A stretch of 28,883 nt of DNA, taken from contig JAZLJI010000061.1 of NCBI GenBank assembly GCA_045617825.1, forward strand, positions 1 to 28,883, given 5' to 3'. Below are positions 22,565 to 28,883 of the stretch, one piece after another. A program made the position numbers and the translations under genes. The notes under the pieces are model-generated. The model saw nothing but the letters and a program-made list of their open reading frames with translations, did not search any database and had not been told where the DNA came from. The first letter of the stretch is position 1. Each line of letters begins with the position of its first letter. The DNA is from UBA6987 sp045617825. Lineage in GTDB: Bacteria > Bacillota > Clostridia > Lachnospirales > Lachnospiraceae.

Positions 22565-24758
22565 TTTCGGAGGCCCTTTCTTCGGTGGTATCCGCCCTCT
22601 CGGCGGTATTTTTGTATTTGCTGCGGTAGTCGGCGGGCGCCATGTGATACTGCTGCTTGAAGCTGCGGTAGAAGGTGCTCTTGGAGGAGAAGCCGCACTG
22701 GGCCGCGATCTCCATGGTGGAGTCCTCCCGGGTAGTCAGCAGCCGGGCCGCCAGCTCTACCCGCAGCCGGTGCAGATAGGCCGTGATGCCGCAGTCGGTC
22801 TTGGCGGAGACCGCGTTGTAGATGAACTGCTCGGAGGTATTGAAGTAGTCGGCGATCTGTCTGGTGCAGAGGTTCACATCCGTGAAATGCTCGTTGATGT
22901 ATTGGACGATCTTGTCCTGAAGGATCTCCTGGTCACTTACCTGCAGCAGCGCCCGCTGGTCGAAAAGCCCGCCCACGATATCCTGCAGCGAATGGAAGTT
23001 GGTGGCGGGAGAGGCGGTGCCGATGTAGCGGATCTTCTGATAGGCGGAAAAATCCAGCCGGTTGACCGCGGCGAAATTCCGGATCAGAAACAGCAGACAG
23101 GAAAAGCATTCCTCCGGATGGACCTCCTGGGAAAGGGTCAGCTGCTCCAGATACCGGTCCAGCTCCTGGGTGATGCCGTGCATGTTCCAGCCCTCTAATG
23201 CCCGCTCGAAGGCCGCCAGGTTGAAGCCCTCCGCTTCCGGGACGATGCCGTCCTCGGGGCCGTTCTTGGCATAGAGCACGAAGCTGCTGTTCCCTACCGG
23301 CAGGGTCATCTGTGCTTCCCGCATCGCGGCGGACAGCTCGGTGGGATCCAGGATGGGCCGGCTGATGCCGCAGATGAGCGACGCTCCGGCGGATTCCAGC
23401 GCCAGATCCATGTTCAGCTGGCGCAGATTTTCCTCCAGCTCCTGACAGCAGCTGTCCCTGGCGGGGAAGAGCACGCAGACCTCCTGCAGGGAAATGTAGT
23501 TGCAGACGAAGCTTTCCGGCAGAGCGGCCAGCAACGTGGGCAGCAGGGGCTCCTCGGTATTTTCCTCCGAAAGAGGCAGCCGTTGATGGATCAGGGCCAG
23601 CCGCATCGGCTCCTCGAAGAGCGGCAGCAGCAGATCCAGCTCCGCCTCGTTGCGGAGGGGAATGCCCGCCATGGTGCAGGAAATCAGGCTGGACAGCAGC
23701 CGCTCCTCCAGACTGCGGTTCTTTTCAGAGGAGGTCCGGATATAGTTTTCAATGACGGACAGCTCGCTGTTGGAGCTGCCGTTTTCGTTCAGCTCATGAC
23801 GGCTGATCAGCTTCCGCAGCGGGGATACGCTGAAATAGGAGAGCAGCAGACAGAGGATACTGCCGAAGAAGGCCGTAAGGATCAGAATCCGCAGGATCTG
23901 CTGATTGGTGTGCCGGGCCTCCTGGCTGAAGTAGCTGTTCGGGATCGTCAGAGCGGCGCGGACGTGGATATCGGGAATGATCTCGACGGTATATTCATGG
24001 CTGTCGGCCGAGGCTTCTCCGCCGCTGCGGAAGAATTCCTGATCCTCCCGGTACAGCCGCAGGGTGCTGCCCTCGGGATAGTTGGTGAAGCGGAACAGGG
24101 ACTCTATGCTGTCACGGGTATAGAAGGAGCCGATCAGGCAGTCATTTGCCGGGACCTCCAGAAGCAGCAGCAGATAGTCCTGCTGCGGGAGATCCGCAAC
24201 GCTCAGTCCGGGGACCGACAGCAGCCGGAAACGGTTGAGGGAATCCTTCTTCTCCAGAACGAGCTGGTCGGAAAGTTTTCCTTCTGCCTGCATGTAATAC
24301 CGGTCAATCCCCATGTGGGGATTCATAAAAATCGCGGAATCCGAAACGCCGAAGCCGCTTTCCGGGAAATATATAAAGCAGAACCGGGATGCCTGATAGG
24401 AGAAGCCCAGCCTTGAAAGAGAATTATACAGATCGTTCAGGTAGGACACGGCTTTAGCACTGTCCCCGGGCTTCAGACGGGACAGCTTGACGTAGGGACT
24501 TTCTCCCCGGGTATTCAGGTTCTTTTTCACCGCGTCCGGCAGCAGCCTCAGGGAATCCAGCATGCTTCGGAAGTTGCTGCCGTCGTCCCGGAAGTGGATC
24601 TCCGCCTGGGCCAGATAGCTTTCCCGGAGTGCCCTTGTGGACAGCCGGGTGATCAGCAGGGATACCAGCAGAAGCAGACAGAGCAGCGTGGCGAGGATCG
24701 TCAGATAGCGCCAGAACAGAGACTGTGTATTCTTTTTGGATGAAAAACGCTTGAACAA
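22557..24758 (-). CDS. Membrane-anchored AraC family regulator (two TM segments, extracellular sensor)
   Basis: This 733-aa protein combines a short cytoplasmic N-terminus, TM1 (about 17-38), an extracytoplasmic region of about 250 residues, TM2 (288-309), a cytoplasmic linker with a GAF-like or other middle region, and a C-terminal AraC double helix-turn-helix (about 615-715; VNLCTRQIADYFNTSEQFIYN and MEIAAQCGFSSKSTFYRSFKQQYHMAPADYR). Such one-component sensors read external sugars or a binding protein and control adjacent oligosaccharide importers. The start is TTG at 24758 with GGAGAGGGGA upstream; no ATG is available nearby. It is divergent from the solute-binding protein gene, its most likely target. 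Confidence 0.88.
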   Translation of the reverse strand: MFKRFSSKKNTQSLFWRYLTILATLLCLLLLVSLLITRLSTRALRESYLAQAEIHFRDDGSNFRSMLDSLRLLPDAVKKNLNTRGESPYVKLSRLKPGDSAKAVSYLNDLYNSLSRLGFSYQASRFCFIYFPESGFGVSDSAIFMNPHMGIDRYYMQAEGKLSDQLVLEKKDSLNRFRLLSVPGLSVADLPQQDYLLLLLEVPANDCLIGSFYTRDSIESLFRFTNYPEGSTLRLYREDQEFFRSGGEASADSHEYTVEIIPDIHVRAALTIPNSYFSQEARHTNQQILRILILTAFFGSILCLLLSYFSVSPLRKLISRHELNENGSSNSELSVIENYIRTSSEKNRSLEERLLSSLISCTMAGIPLRNEAELDLLLPLFEEPMRLALIHQRLPLSEENTEEPLLPTLLAALPESFVCNYISLQEVCVLFPARDSCCQELEENLRQLNMDLALESAGASLICGISRPILDPTELSAAMREAQMTLPVGNSSFVLYAKNGPEDGIVPEAEGFNLAAFERALEGWNMHGITQELDRYLEQLTLSQEVHPEECFSCLLFLIRNFAAVNRLDFSAYQKIRYIGTASPATNFHSLQDIVGGLFDQRALLQVSDQEILQDKIVQYINEHFTDVNLCTRQIADYFNTSEQFIYNAVSAKTDCGITAYLHRLRVELAARLLTTREDSTMEIAAQCGFSSKSTFYRSFKQQYHMAPADYRSKYKNTAERADTTEERASENG

Positions 24759-24798
24759 AATTTCCCCTCTCCAGGATGAAATGTTTTATTTAAGGAAG

Positions 24799-24827
24799 AG
24801 TATAGCAAAATTCTCGAAAAAAGTCAC
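24799..24827 (-). promoter_or_regulatory. Promoter of the minus-strand regulator operon
   Basis: On the minus strand GTGACT (24827 to 24822) and TATACT (24804 to 24799) are 17 bp apart. The TTG start lies about 35 bases downstream of the likely transcription start. Confidence 0.55.
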
Positions 24828-24840
24828 GGATTTTCGAAAA
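24811..24840. promoter_or_regulatory. Direct repeats, candidate AraC-type operator
   Basis: TTCTCGAAAA (24811-24820) and TTTTCGAAAA (24831-24840) are direct repeats exactly 20 bp apart, two helical turns. That is the usual layout for AraC-family sites. They overlap the regulator's own promoter and precede the solute-binding protein promoter. Confidence 0.5.
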
Positions 24841-24866
24841 ATGACGCATGAATTGAAATTTGAGAC

Positions 24867-24896
24867 TTGCTATACCGGCGGAAGGAATGATATAGT
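24867..24896 (+). promoter_or_regulatory. Promoter of the importer operon
   Basis: TATAGT (24891-24896) is preceded by TGA, an extended -10, with TTGCTA (24867-24872) 18 bp upstream. The weak -35 beside candidate AraC repeats suggests activator dependence. Confidence 0.6.
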
Positions 24897-24961
24897 AAAC
24901 GCGTAATCTTCTTTCCGGCGTGTACTGTGCGGAAAGGAAAAATAGAAAAGGAGAAAAAGAG

Positions 24962-26704
24962 ATGAAGAATGTGAAACGCGTTCTGGCTCTGGCTCTGGCC
25001 CTCATCATGATGGTGGGACTGGCTGCCTGCGGCGGGAACAACAACACGGAGTCCAAGCCTTCCGAATCCAAGGGCACCTCTGCTGAGACCAAGGAGTCCA
25101 AGAAGCAGGATGAGACCAAGGCGACTGAAGGCAAGACCGAGCCTGCTGAGCCCATTACCGTGACTATCGGTATCCCTGCCAGCAGCCGTGTCGTGGACTA
25201 TGAGACCAATGCCTACACCAGATGGCTGGAAGAGACCACCGGTTACAGCATCGATTTCGTGCCCTTCGACAGCAAGGAGTACATGACTCAGCTGAACACC
25301 ATGATGGCCGGCGGCGAGAAGCTCCCCGACGTGCTGCTGTACTTCAGCGGTATCGGTGCTGCTATCCGTCGTGAGATGGGCGAGGATGGTTATCTGCTGA
25401 ACATCCAGCCTTACCTGGAAGACGATGAGTTCATGAGCAACTTCGACCTGAGAGAGCGTGTCGGCGATACCAATCTGTATCCCGCTTACATCAACGAGCT
25501 GTTCTGGAAGATCGGTCTGGAAGCTGACGGCTCCCGCTACGGCCTGAACAACCTGATGTATGAGAGCACGGATATCCCCCGCTCCCTGACCTACATCAAC
25601 AAGACCTGGCTGGACAAGCTGAATGAACCGGTGCCTACCACCCTTGATGACCTGCACCGCGTACTGCTGGCCTTCCGTGACAACGATATGAACGGCAACG
25701 GCGACAAGTCCGATGAGATCCCCATGATCGGTTCCGTTAAGTTCAACGCTGACAACATCGGCTGGCTGATGTGCAACTTCACCTACGTCAACGACAACTA
25801 CTGGTACGCTCTGGACAAGGACGGCCAGCTGTATCTGCCTCATATCACCAACGAGTACCGCGAAGGTCTGAAGATGCTGAACCAGTGGTATAAGGAAGGC
25901 CTGATCAGCCCTCTGAACTTCACCATGGGCAGCTGGAACGAAATGCGTGCTATGGTCACCACTCCCGATAACGTAGCTATCACCGGTATGTTCACCGGCC
26001 ACAGCGATCTGGGCTTCGTGAACGAGACCCCTCTGCTGTTCGAGTACGTTCCGCTTCCTCCTCTGGAAGGCGCCTATGCCGCTCTGAACGGCCCTCAGTG
26101 CACCTGCCAGAACTTTGTGACCACCGATGCTGAGAACCCCGAAGCTGCTCTGACCGTCCTGCTGACTCTGATGAGCGAGGAAGGCTCCCTGCGTTCCTTC
26201 TACGGCGAGTACGGCGTTGACTGGGAATGGGGCATCGATGCTGATGACGGCCACAAGGGTGTCGTTATCCTGAACGCCAACGCTTTCTCCGATCCCGCTC
26301 TGACCCAGACCTACGGCGTGAACGGCTGCATGACCATGACTCTGGAAGGCAACTCCTCCATGCGTGTCGCATTCCCCAACAAGGAAGCGATGACCTGGGG
26401 CCAGAAGAGAACCGCTCTGCTGAACGATCACATGAAGAAGTACTTCGCTCAGGCTGAAAAGAGCAACCCTGAGAAGATCTTTGTCGGCGGCGTTTCTCAG
26501 ACCAAGGAAGAGAGCGAAGAGTACTCCCTGTACAGCAGCGACTTCTTCACCTATCTGAGACAGGCAAGAGCTGACTTCATCACCGGTGAGAAGGATCCCA
26601 ACAGCGATGCTGACTGGGCCGCTCATCTGAAGCAGGTCGAAGATCTGCATCTGGCTGATCTGCTGAAGATTCAGCAGGCTGCCTATGACCGTATGTACAA
26701 ATAA
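24962..26704 (+). CDS. Extracellular solute-binding lipoprotein of a carbohydrate ABC importer
   Basis: The 580-aa protein starts with a lipoprotein signal, MKNVKRVLALALALIMMVGLAAC, with lipid-modified C23 in the LAAC lipobox. A flexible linker rich in S, T, E and K follows to about residue 60, then a large type of solute-binding fold (family 1-like, LplA/YtcQ class). D240 begins a calcium-loop-like motif (DNDMNGNGDKSDE), common in this class. Such proteins capture oligosaccharides on the cell surface for LplB/YtcP permeases. The ATG at 24962 follows AAAAGGAGAAAAAGAG. Codon use is strongly biased, as expected for an abundant binding protein. Substrate not determined. Confidence 0.92.
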   Translation: MKNVKRVLALALALIMMVGLAACGGNNNTESKPSESKGTSAETKESKKQDETKATEGKTEPAEPITVTIGIPASSRVVDYETNAYTRWLEETTGYSIDFVPFDSKEYMTQLNTMMAGGEKLPDVLLYFSGIGAAIRREMGEDGYLLNIQPYLEDDEFMSNFDLRERVGDTNLYPAYINELFWKIGLEADGSRYGLNNLMYESTDIPRSLTYINKTWLDKLNEPVPTTLDDLHRVLLAFRDNDMNGNGDKSDEIPMIGSVKFNADNIGWLMCNFTYVNDNYWYALDKDGQLYLPHITNEYREGLKMLNQWYKEGLISPLNFTMGSWNEMRAMVTTPDNVAITGMFTGHSDLGFVNETPLLFEYVPLPPLEGAYAALNGPQCTCQNFVTTDAENPEAALTVLLTLMSEEGSLRSFYGEYGVDWEWGIDADDGHKGVVILNANAFSDPALTQTYGVNGCMTMTLEGNSSMRVAFPNKEAMTWGQKRTALLNDHMKKYFAQAEKSNPEKIFVGGVSQTKEESEEYSLYSSDFFTYLRQARADFITGEKDPNSDADWAAHLKQVEDLHLADLLKIQQAAYDRMYK

Positions 26705-26724
26705 TATTGTACCCCCTGGTCTGA

Positions 26725-26758
26725 AAGAGGAGTCCGGGCAAACCCCGGACTCCCTCTT
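26725..26758 (+). terminator. Attenuating hairpin between the binding protein and permease genes
   Basis: GGAGTCCGGG pairs exactly with CCCGGACTCC around CAAAC, extended by AAGA with TCTT past one bulged C. The tract after it (CTATATG) is not a T-run, so partial termination or 3' protection is likely. This would keep binding protein mRNA in excess over permease mRNA. Confidence 0.65.
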
Positions 26759-26785
26759 CTATATGAACCATGAGAGGAAAAAACA

Positions 26786-27760
26786 ATGAGTACAAATACG
26801 CAAATGAACACTGCGCAGCTGGAAGTGGCTGATCGGTCCAAGTCGCACCGTTTCTGGGTGCGGTTCCGTCGGAACTGGCAGCTTCATCTGATGAGCCTGA
26901 TCCCGCTGATCTACATTATCGTGTTCCACTTTCTCCCGATGTACGGTATCCAGATCGCCTTCCGGGATTACTCCGCGAAAAAGGGCATCTGGGGCAGCGC
27001 CTGGGTAGGCCTGAAACACTTCCAGCGTTTGGTAGGCAGCCCGAAATTCGGTGAGCTGCTGAGAAATACCCTGTCGGTATCGGTTTACTCTCTGCTGATC
27101 GATACGCCCTGTGCCGTGCTGATGGCTCTGCTGCTGCACGTTTGCCGCAAGGAAAAGCTGAAGAAGCTGGCACAGAACGTGTCCTATATGCCCCACTTTA
27201 TTTCCGTGGTGGTGCTGGTCGGTATCCTGAACCAGGTCTGCAACCCGGTGTTCGGTTTAGTGGGTACGATTTGGAAACTGCTTGGCAACTCCGGCAACGC
27301 CCCCGATGTACGAGCGAGCGCCAGCGCCTTCACCCACATGTACGTGTGGTCCGGTATCTGGCAGAACCTGGGCTGGAGCTCCATTATTTATATTGCTGCT
27401 CTGTCCGGCGTATCTCCCGAGCTGCATGAGGCGGCTCAGATCGACGGTGCCAGCCGGTTCCAGCGTGTACTGCACGTGGATCTGCCGGCCATCCTGCCTA
27501 CGGTAGCCATTAAGATGATCATGAACACCGGACACATCATGTCGGTAGGTTATGAAAAGGCTTACCTGATGCAGAACGACCTGAACCTCAAACGGTCCGA
27601 GCTGATTTCCACCTACGTTTACAAGGTGGGTCTGAAGCAGAACCAGATGTCCTTCAGTACCGCCGTCAGCCTGCTGAACTCCGTTGCCAACCTGATTATT
27701 CTGTGCTCGGTAAACTGGTTCGTGAAGAAGATCACGGATGGCGAACACGCGCTGTTCTGA
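26786..27760 (+). CDS. ABC transporter permease, LplB-type
   Basis: This 324-aa inner-membrane protein has six predicted TM helices (first at about 36-56) and the EAA loop EAAQIDGASRFQRVLHVDLPAILP, which contacts the ATPase. The N-terminus (FRRNWQLHLMSLIPLIYIIVFHFLPMYGIQIAFRDY) is the signature of LplB-like sugar permeases. It starts behind GAGAGGA, 81 bp after the binding protein with the hairpin between. Its partner is the next gene. No ATPase gene is present in the window, as is usual for this class, which uses a shared MsmX-type ATPase. Confidence 0.93.
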   Translation: MSTNTQMNTAQLEVADRSKSHRFWVRFRRNWQLHLMSLIPLIYIIVFHFLPMYGIQIAFRDYSAKKGIWGSAWVGLKHFQRLVGSPKFGELLRNTLSVSVYSLLIDTPCAVLMALLLHVCRKEKLKKLAQNVSYMPHFISVVVLVGILNQVCNPVFGLVGTIWKLLGNSGNAPDVRASASAFTHMYVWSGIWQNLGWSSIIYIAALSGVSPELHEAAQIDGASRFQRVLHVDLPAILPTVAIKMIMNTGHIMSVGYEKAYLMQNDLNLKRSELISTYVYKVGLKQNQMSFSTAVSLLNSVANLIILCSVNWFVKKITDGEHALF

Positions 27761-27773
27761 GAAAGGAGGAGTT

Positions 27774-28685
27774 ATGGCTAAGACGAACATCAATAAGAAC
27801 AAGATCAAGGACTCGACTGATGATAAGATCATGTATTTTATCAGCGGTTTCATGCTGATCCTGATCATGATCGTGGTGCTGTATCCCATGGTCTACGTTG
27901 TTTCCTGCTCTATTTCCTCCGGTATCGCGGTTTCCACCGGCCAGGTGCTGCTGTGGCCTGTAAAGCCCACCCTGAACGGCTATAAGCTGGTATTCAGCTA
28001 CAAGTCCGTGTGGGTCGGCTTCAAGAACAGCTTCATCTATCTGGCGATGAACACCACCTTCAGTATGGTACTGACCATCCTCTGCGCATACCCTCTGTCC
28101 CGTAAAGAATACCAGGGCAGAAAAGTGCTGACCGTAATCTATACCATCAGCATGCTGTTCGGTGCCGGCCTGATCCCGACCTACATCCAGTTCTCCAAGA
28201 TGCATCTGACCAACACCCGTTGGGCTCTGCTGTTCCTGGGCGCCTTAAGTACCTACAATATGATCATTGTCCGTACCTACTTCCAGCACAGCGTTCCTAA
28301 CGATCTGATCGAAGCGGCCAAGATCGACGGCTGCTCCGACTTCAAGATCCTGCTCAGCATCGTACTGCCGCTGTCCAAGTCCGTTATCTCGGTAGTGGGT
28401 CTGTACTATGCCGTAGCTAACTGGAACGGCTACTTCTCCGCCATGGTCTATACCCGTGACGCGCGCCTGGCCCCGCTGCAGTTGGTTTTGAAGAGAATTC
28501 TGGAGATCGCCTCCGTAGACCTTACGGAGATCCAGGACCCGAAGATGATCGCCGCCGCCCTCGACGCTGCAGAGCAGCTGAAGTACGCGATGATCGTCGT
28601 GACCTCCGTCCCGGTCATTGCCATGTACCCTCTGGTACAGAAGTATTTCCGGAAGGGCGTTATGCTGGGTTCCCTGAAGGGCTGA
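27774..28685 (+). CDS. Carbohydrate ABC transporter permease, YtcP-type
   Basis: The 303-aa membrane protein has six predicted TM helices and the EAA loop EAAKIDGCSDFKILLSIVLPLSKSV. The early YPMVYVVSCSISSG segment and the C-terminal end KYFRKGVMLGSLKG are characteristic of YtcP/LplC permeases. The ATG at 27774 has AAAGGAGG just upstream and lies 13 bp after the LplB-type gene, so the pair is translated together as a heterodimer. A terminator follows at once, so the importer operon has only three genes. Confidence 0.93.
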   Translation: MAKTNINKNKIKDSTDDKIMYFISGFMLILIMIVVLYPMVYVVSCSISSGIAVSTGQVLLWPVKPTLNGYKLVFSYKSVWVGFKNSFIYLAMNTTFSMVLTILCAYPLSRKEYQGRKVLTVIYTISMLFGAGLIPTYIQFSKMHLTNTRWALLFLGALSTYNMIIVRTYFQHSVPNDLIEAAKIDGCSDFKILLSIVLPLSKSVISVVGLYYAVANWNGYFSAMVYTRDARLAPLQLVLKRILEIASVDLTEIQDPKMIAAALDAAEQLKYAMIVVTSVPVIAMYPLVQKYFRKGVMLGSLKG

Positions 28686-28704
28686 TCCGGTCCATACCTT
28701 TTGA

Positions 28705-28742
28705 CCGCCGCTTTGCCAACGCAGAGCGGCGGTTTTTCTTTT
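28705..28742 (+). terminator. Rho-independent terminator of the importer operon
   Basis: CCGCCGCT (28705-28712) pairs exactly with AGCGGCGG (28725-28732), followed by TTTTTCTTTT. Confidence 0.9.
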
Positions 28743-28743
28743 A

Positions 28744-28883
28744 GGCTCTATGTCAAGTGTTGGGGTGGGATTCTACGGAATCCCGCTCCATTTCTGCGTT
28801 TAGAGGGTTTTTCATACTTGCCAGGCAAAGCAATAGGTTTTGAGTATGGCAAACAAACCTCCAAGCGCCAATGTAGTTACAGA
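28744..28883. mobile_element. Probable end of an ISL3-like insertion sequence, running off the window
   Basis: From 28744 the sequence GGCTCTATGTCAAGTGTTGG has the GGCTCT terminal start typical of ISL3-family inverted repeats. It begins immediately after the terminator's T-run. The composition is also more AT-rich than the genes before it. A dyad GGGATTC/GAATCCC lies near 28768-28785, and TTGCC-A-GGCAA at 28818-28828. No transposase gene can be shown in the 140 bases available. A 43-codon open frame on the minus strand, and a short plus-strand frame from about 28846, are both too short to call. The family assignment rests on the end motif only. Confidence 0.45.

Noticed and set aside
24847..24863. 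TGAATTGAAATTTGA as a further copy of the IclR-region motif
   Set aside because: Similarity is limited to AT-rich words, the arms do not form the same palindrome, and it sits in a region better explained by AraC control.
28754..28883. 43-codon minus-strand open frame at the right edge as a transposase C-terminus
   Set aside because: Too short, no recognisable motif, and it overlaps the putative IS terminal repeat. Only a longer sequence could decide it.

Overview
The window looks like a chromosomal stretch of a GC-rich, anaerobic, probably gut-associated Firmicute (class Clostridia). The signs are strong AGGAGG-type ribosome sites, near-consensus sigma-A promoters, a YesL / LplB-type permease / YtcP-type permease importer without its own ATPase, a ferredoxin-linked tungsten/molybdenum aldehyde oxidoreductase, and an FldA-like CoA-transferase. 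The genus cannot be fixed from the sequence. No rRNA, tRNA or CRISPR array was seen.

Layout. (1) 37-6629: an SMP-30 lactonase gene (minus) diverges from a plus-strand operon of an M81 (MlrC-type) metallopeptidase, a four-cluster ferredoxin, a 702-aa aldehyde:ferredoxin oxidoreductase-family enzyme and an AI-2E-family membrane protein. A bidirectional terminator separates this from a minus-strand IclR regulator (6692-7483). (2) 7938-14576: an operon of methylmalonate-semialdehyde-dehydrogenase-type ALDH, transaldolase, second SMP-30 lactonase, SDR, class III aminotransferase and TIM-barrel isomerase/epimerase, closed by a terminator. (3) 14772-17168: an OFA-like MFS transporter and a sugar-kinase-like phosphotransferase. 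(4) 17310-20974: FldA-like family III CoA-transferase, duplicated 3-hydroxyacyl-CoA dehydrogenase and a FabG-like SDR. Its probable terminator lies inside the 3' end of the convergent AraC gene. (5) 20964-24758 (minus): membrane-anchored AraC regulator, YesL and a soluble cupin-AraC regulator, each overlapping the next. (6) 24962-28685: divergent lipoprotein solute-binding protein and two permeases, then a terminator, then what looks like one end of an ISL3-like insertion sequence running off the window.

How it may work together. The importer or the MFS protein brings in a carbohydrate or acid. SDR dehydrogenases, SMP-30 lactonases, the isomerase, kinase and transaldolase fit oxidative processing of a sugar-like compound. 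The aminotransferase, CoA-acylating ALDH, aldehyde:ferredoxin oxidoreductase, CoA-transferase and hydroxyacyl-CoA dehydrogenase fit downstream handling of semialdehydes and hydroxy acids to acyl-CoA. The substrate is not known to me, and this set does not match a pathway I recognise. Related AT-rich GAAAT/ATTTC palindromes near the SMP-30, M81, IclR and ALDH promoters suggest that the IclR protein ties regions 1 and 2 into one regulon.

A second theme is post-transcriptional. Several intercistronic gaps hold strong hairpins without a U-tract, often where codon usage switches between GC-ending and a strongly biased style. This suggests differential expression within polycistronic messages.
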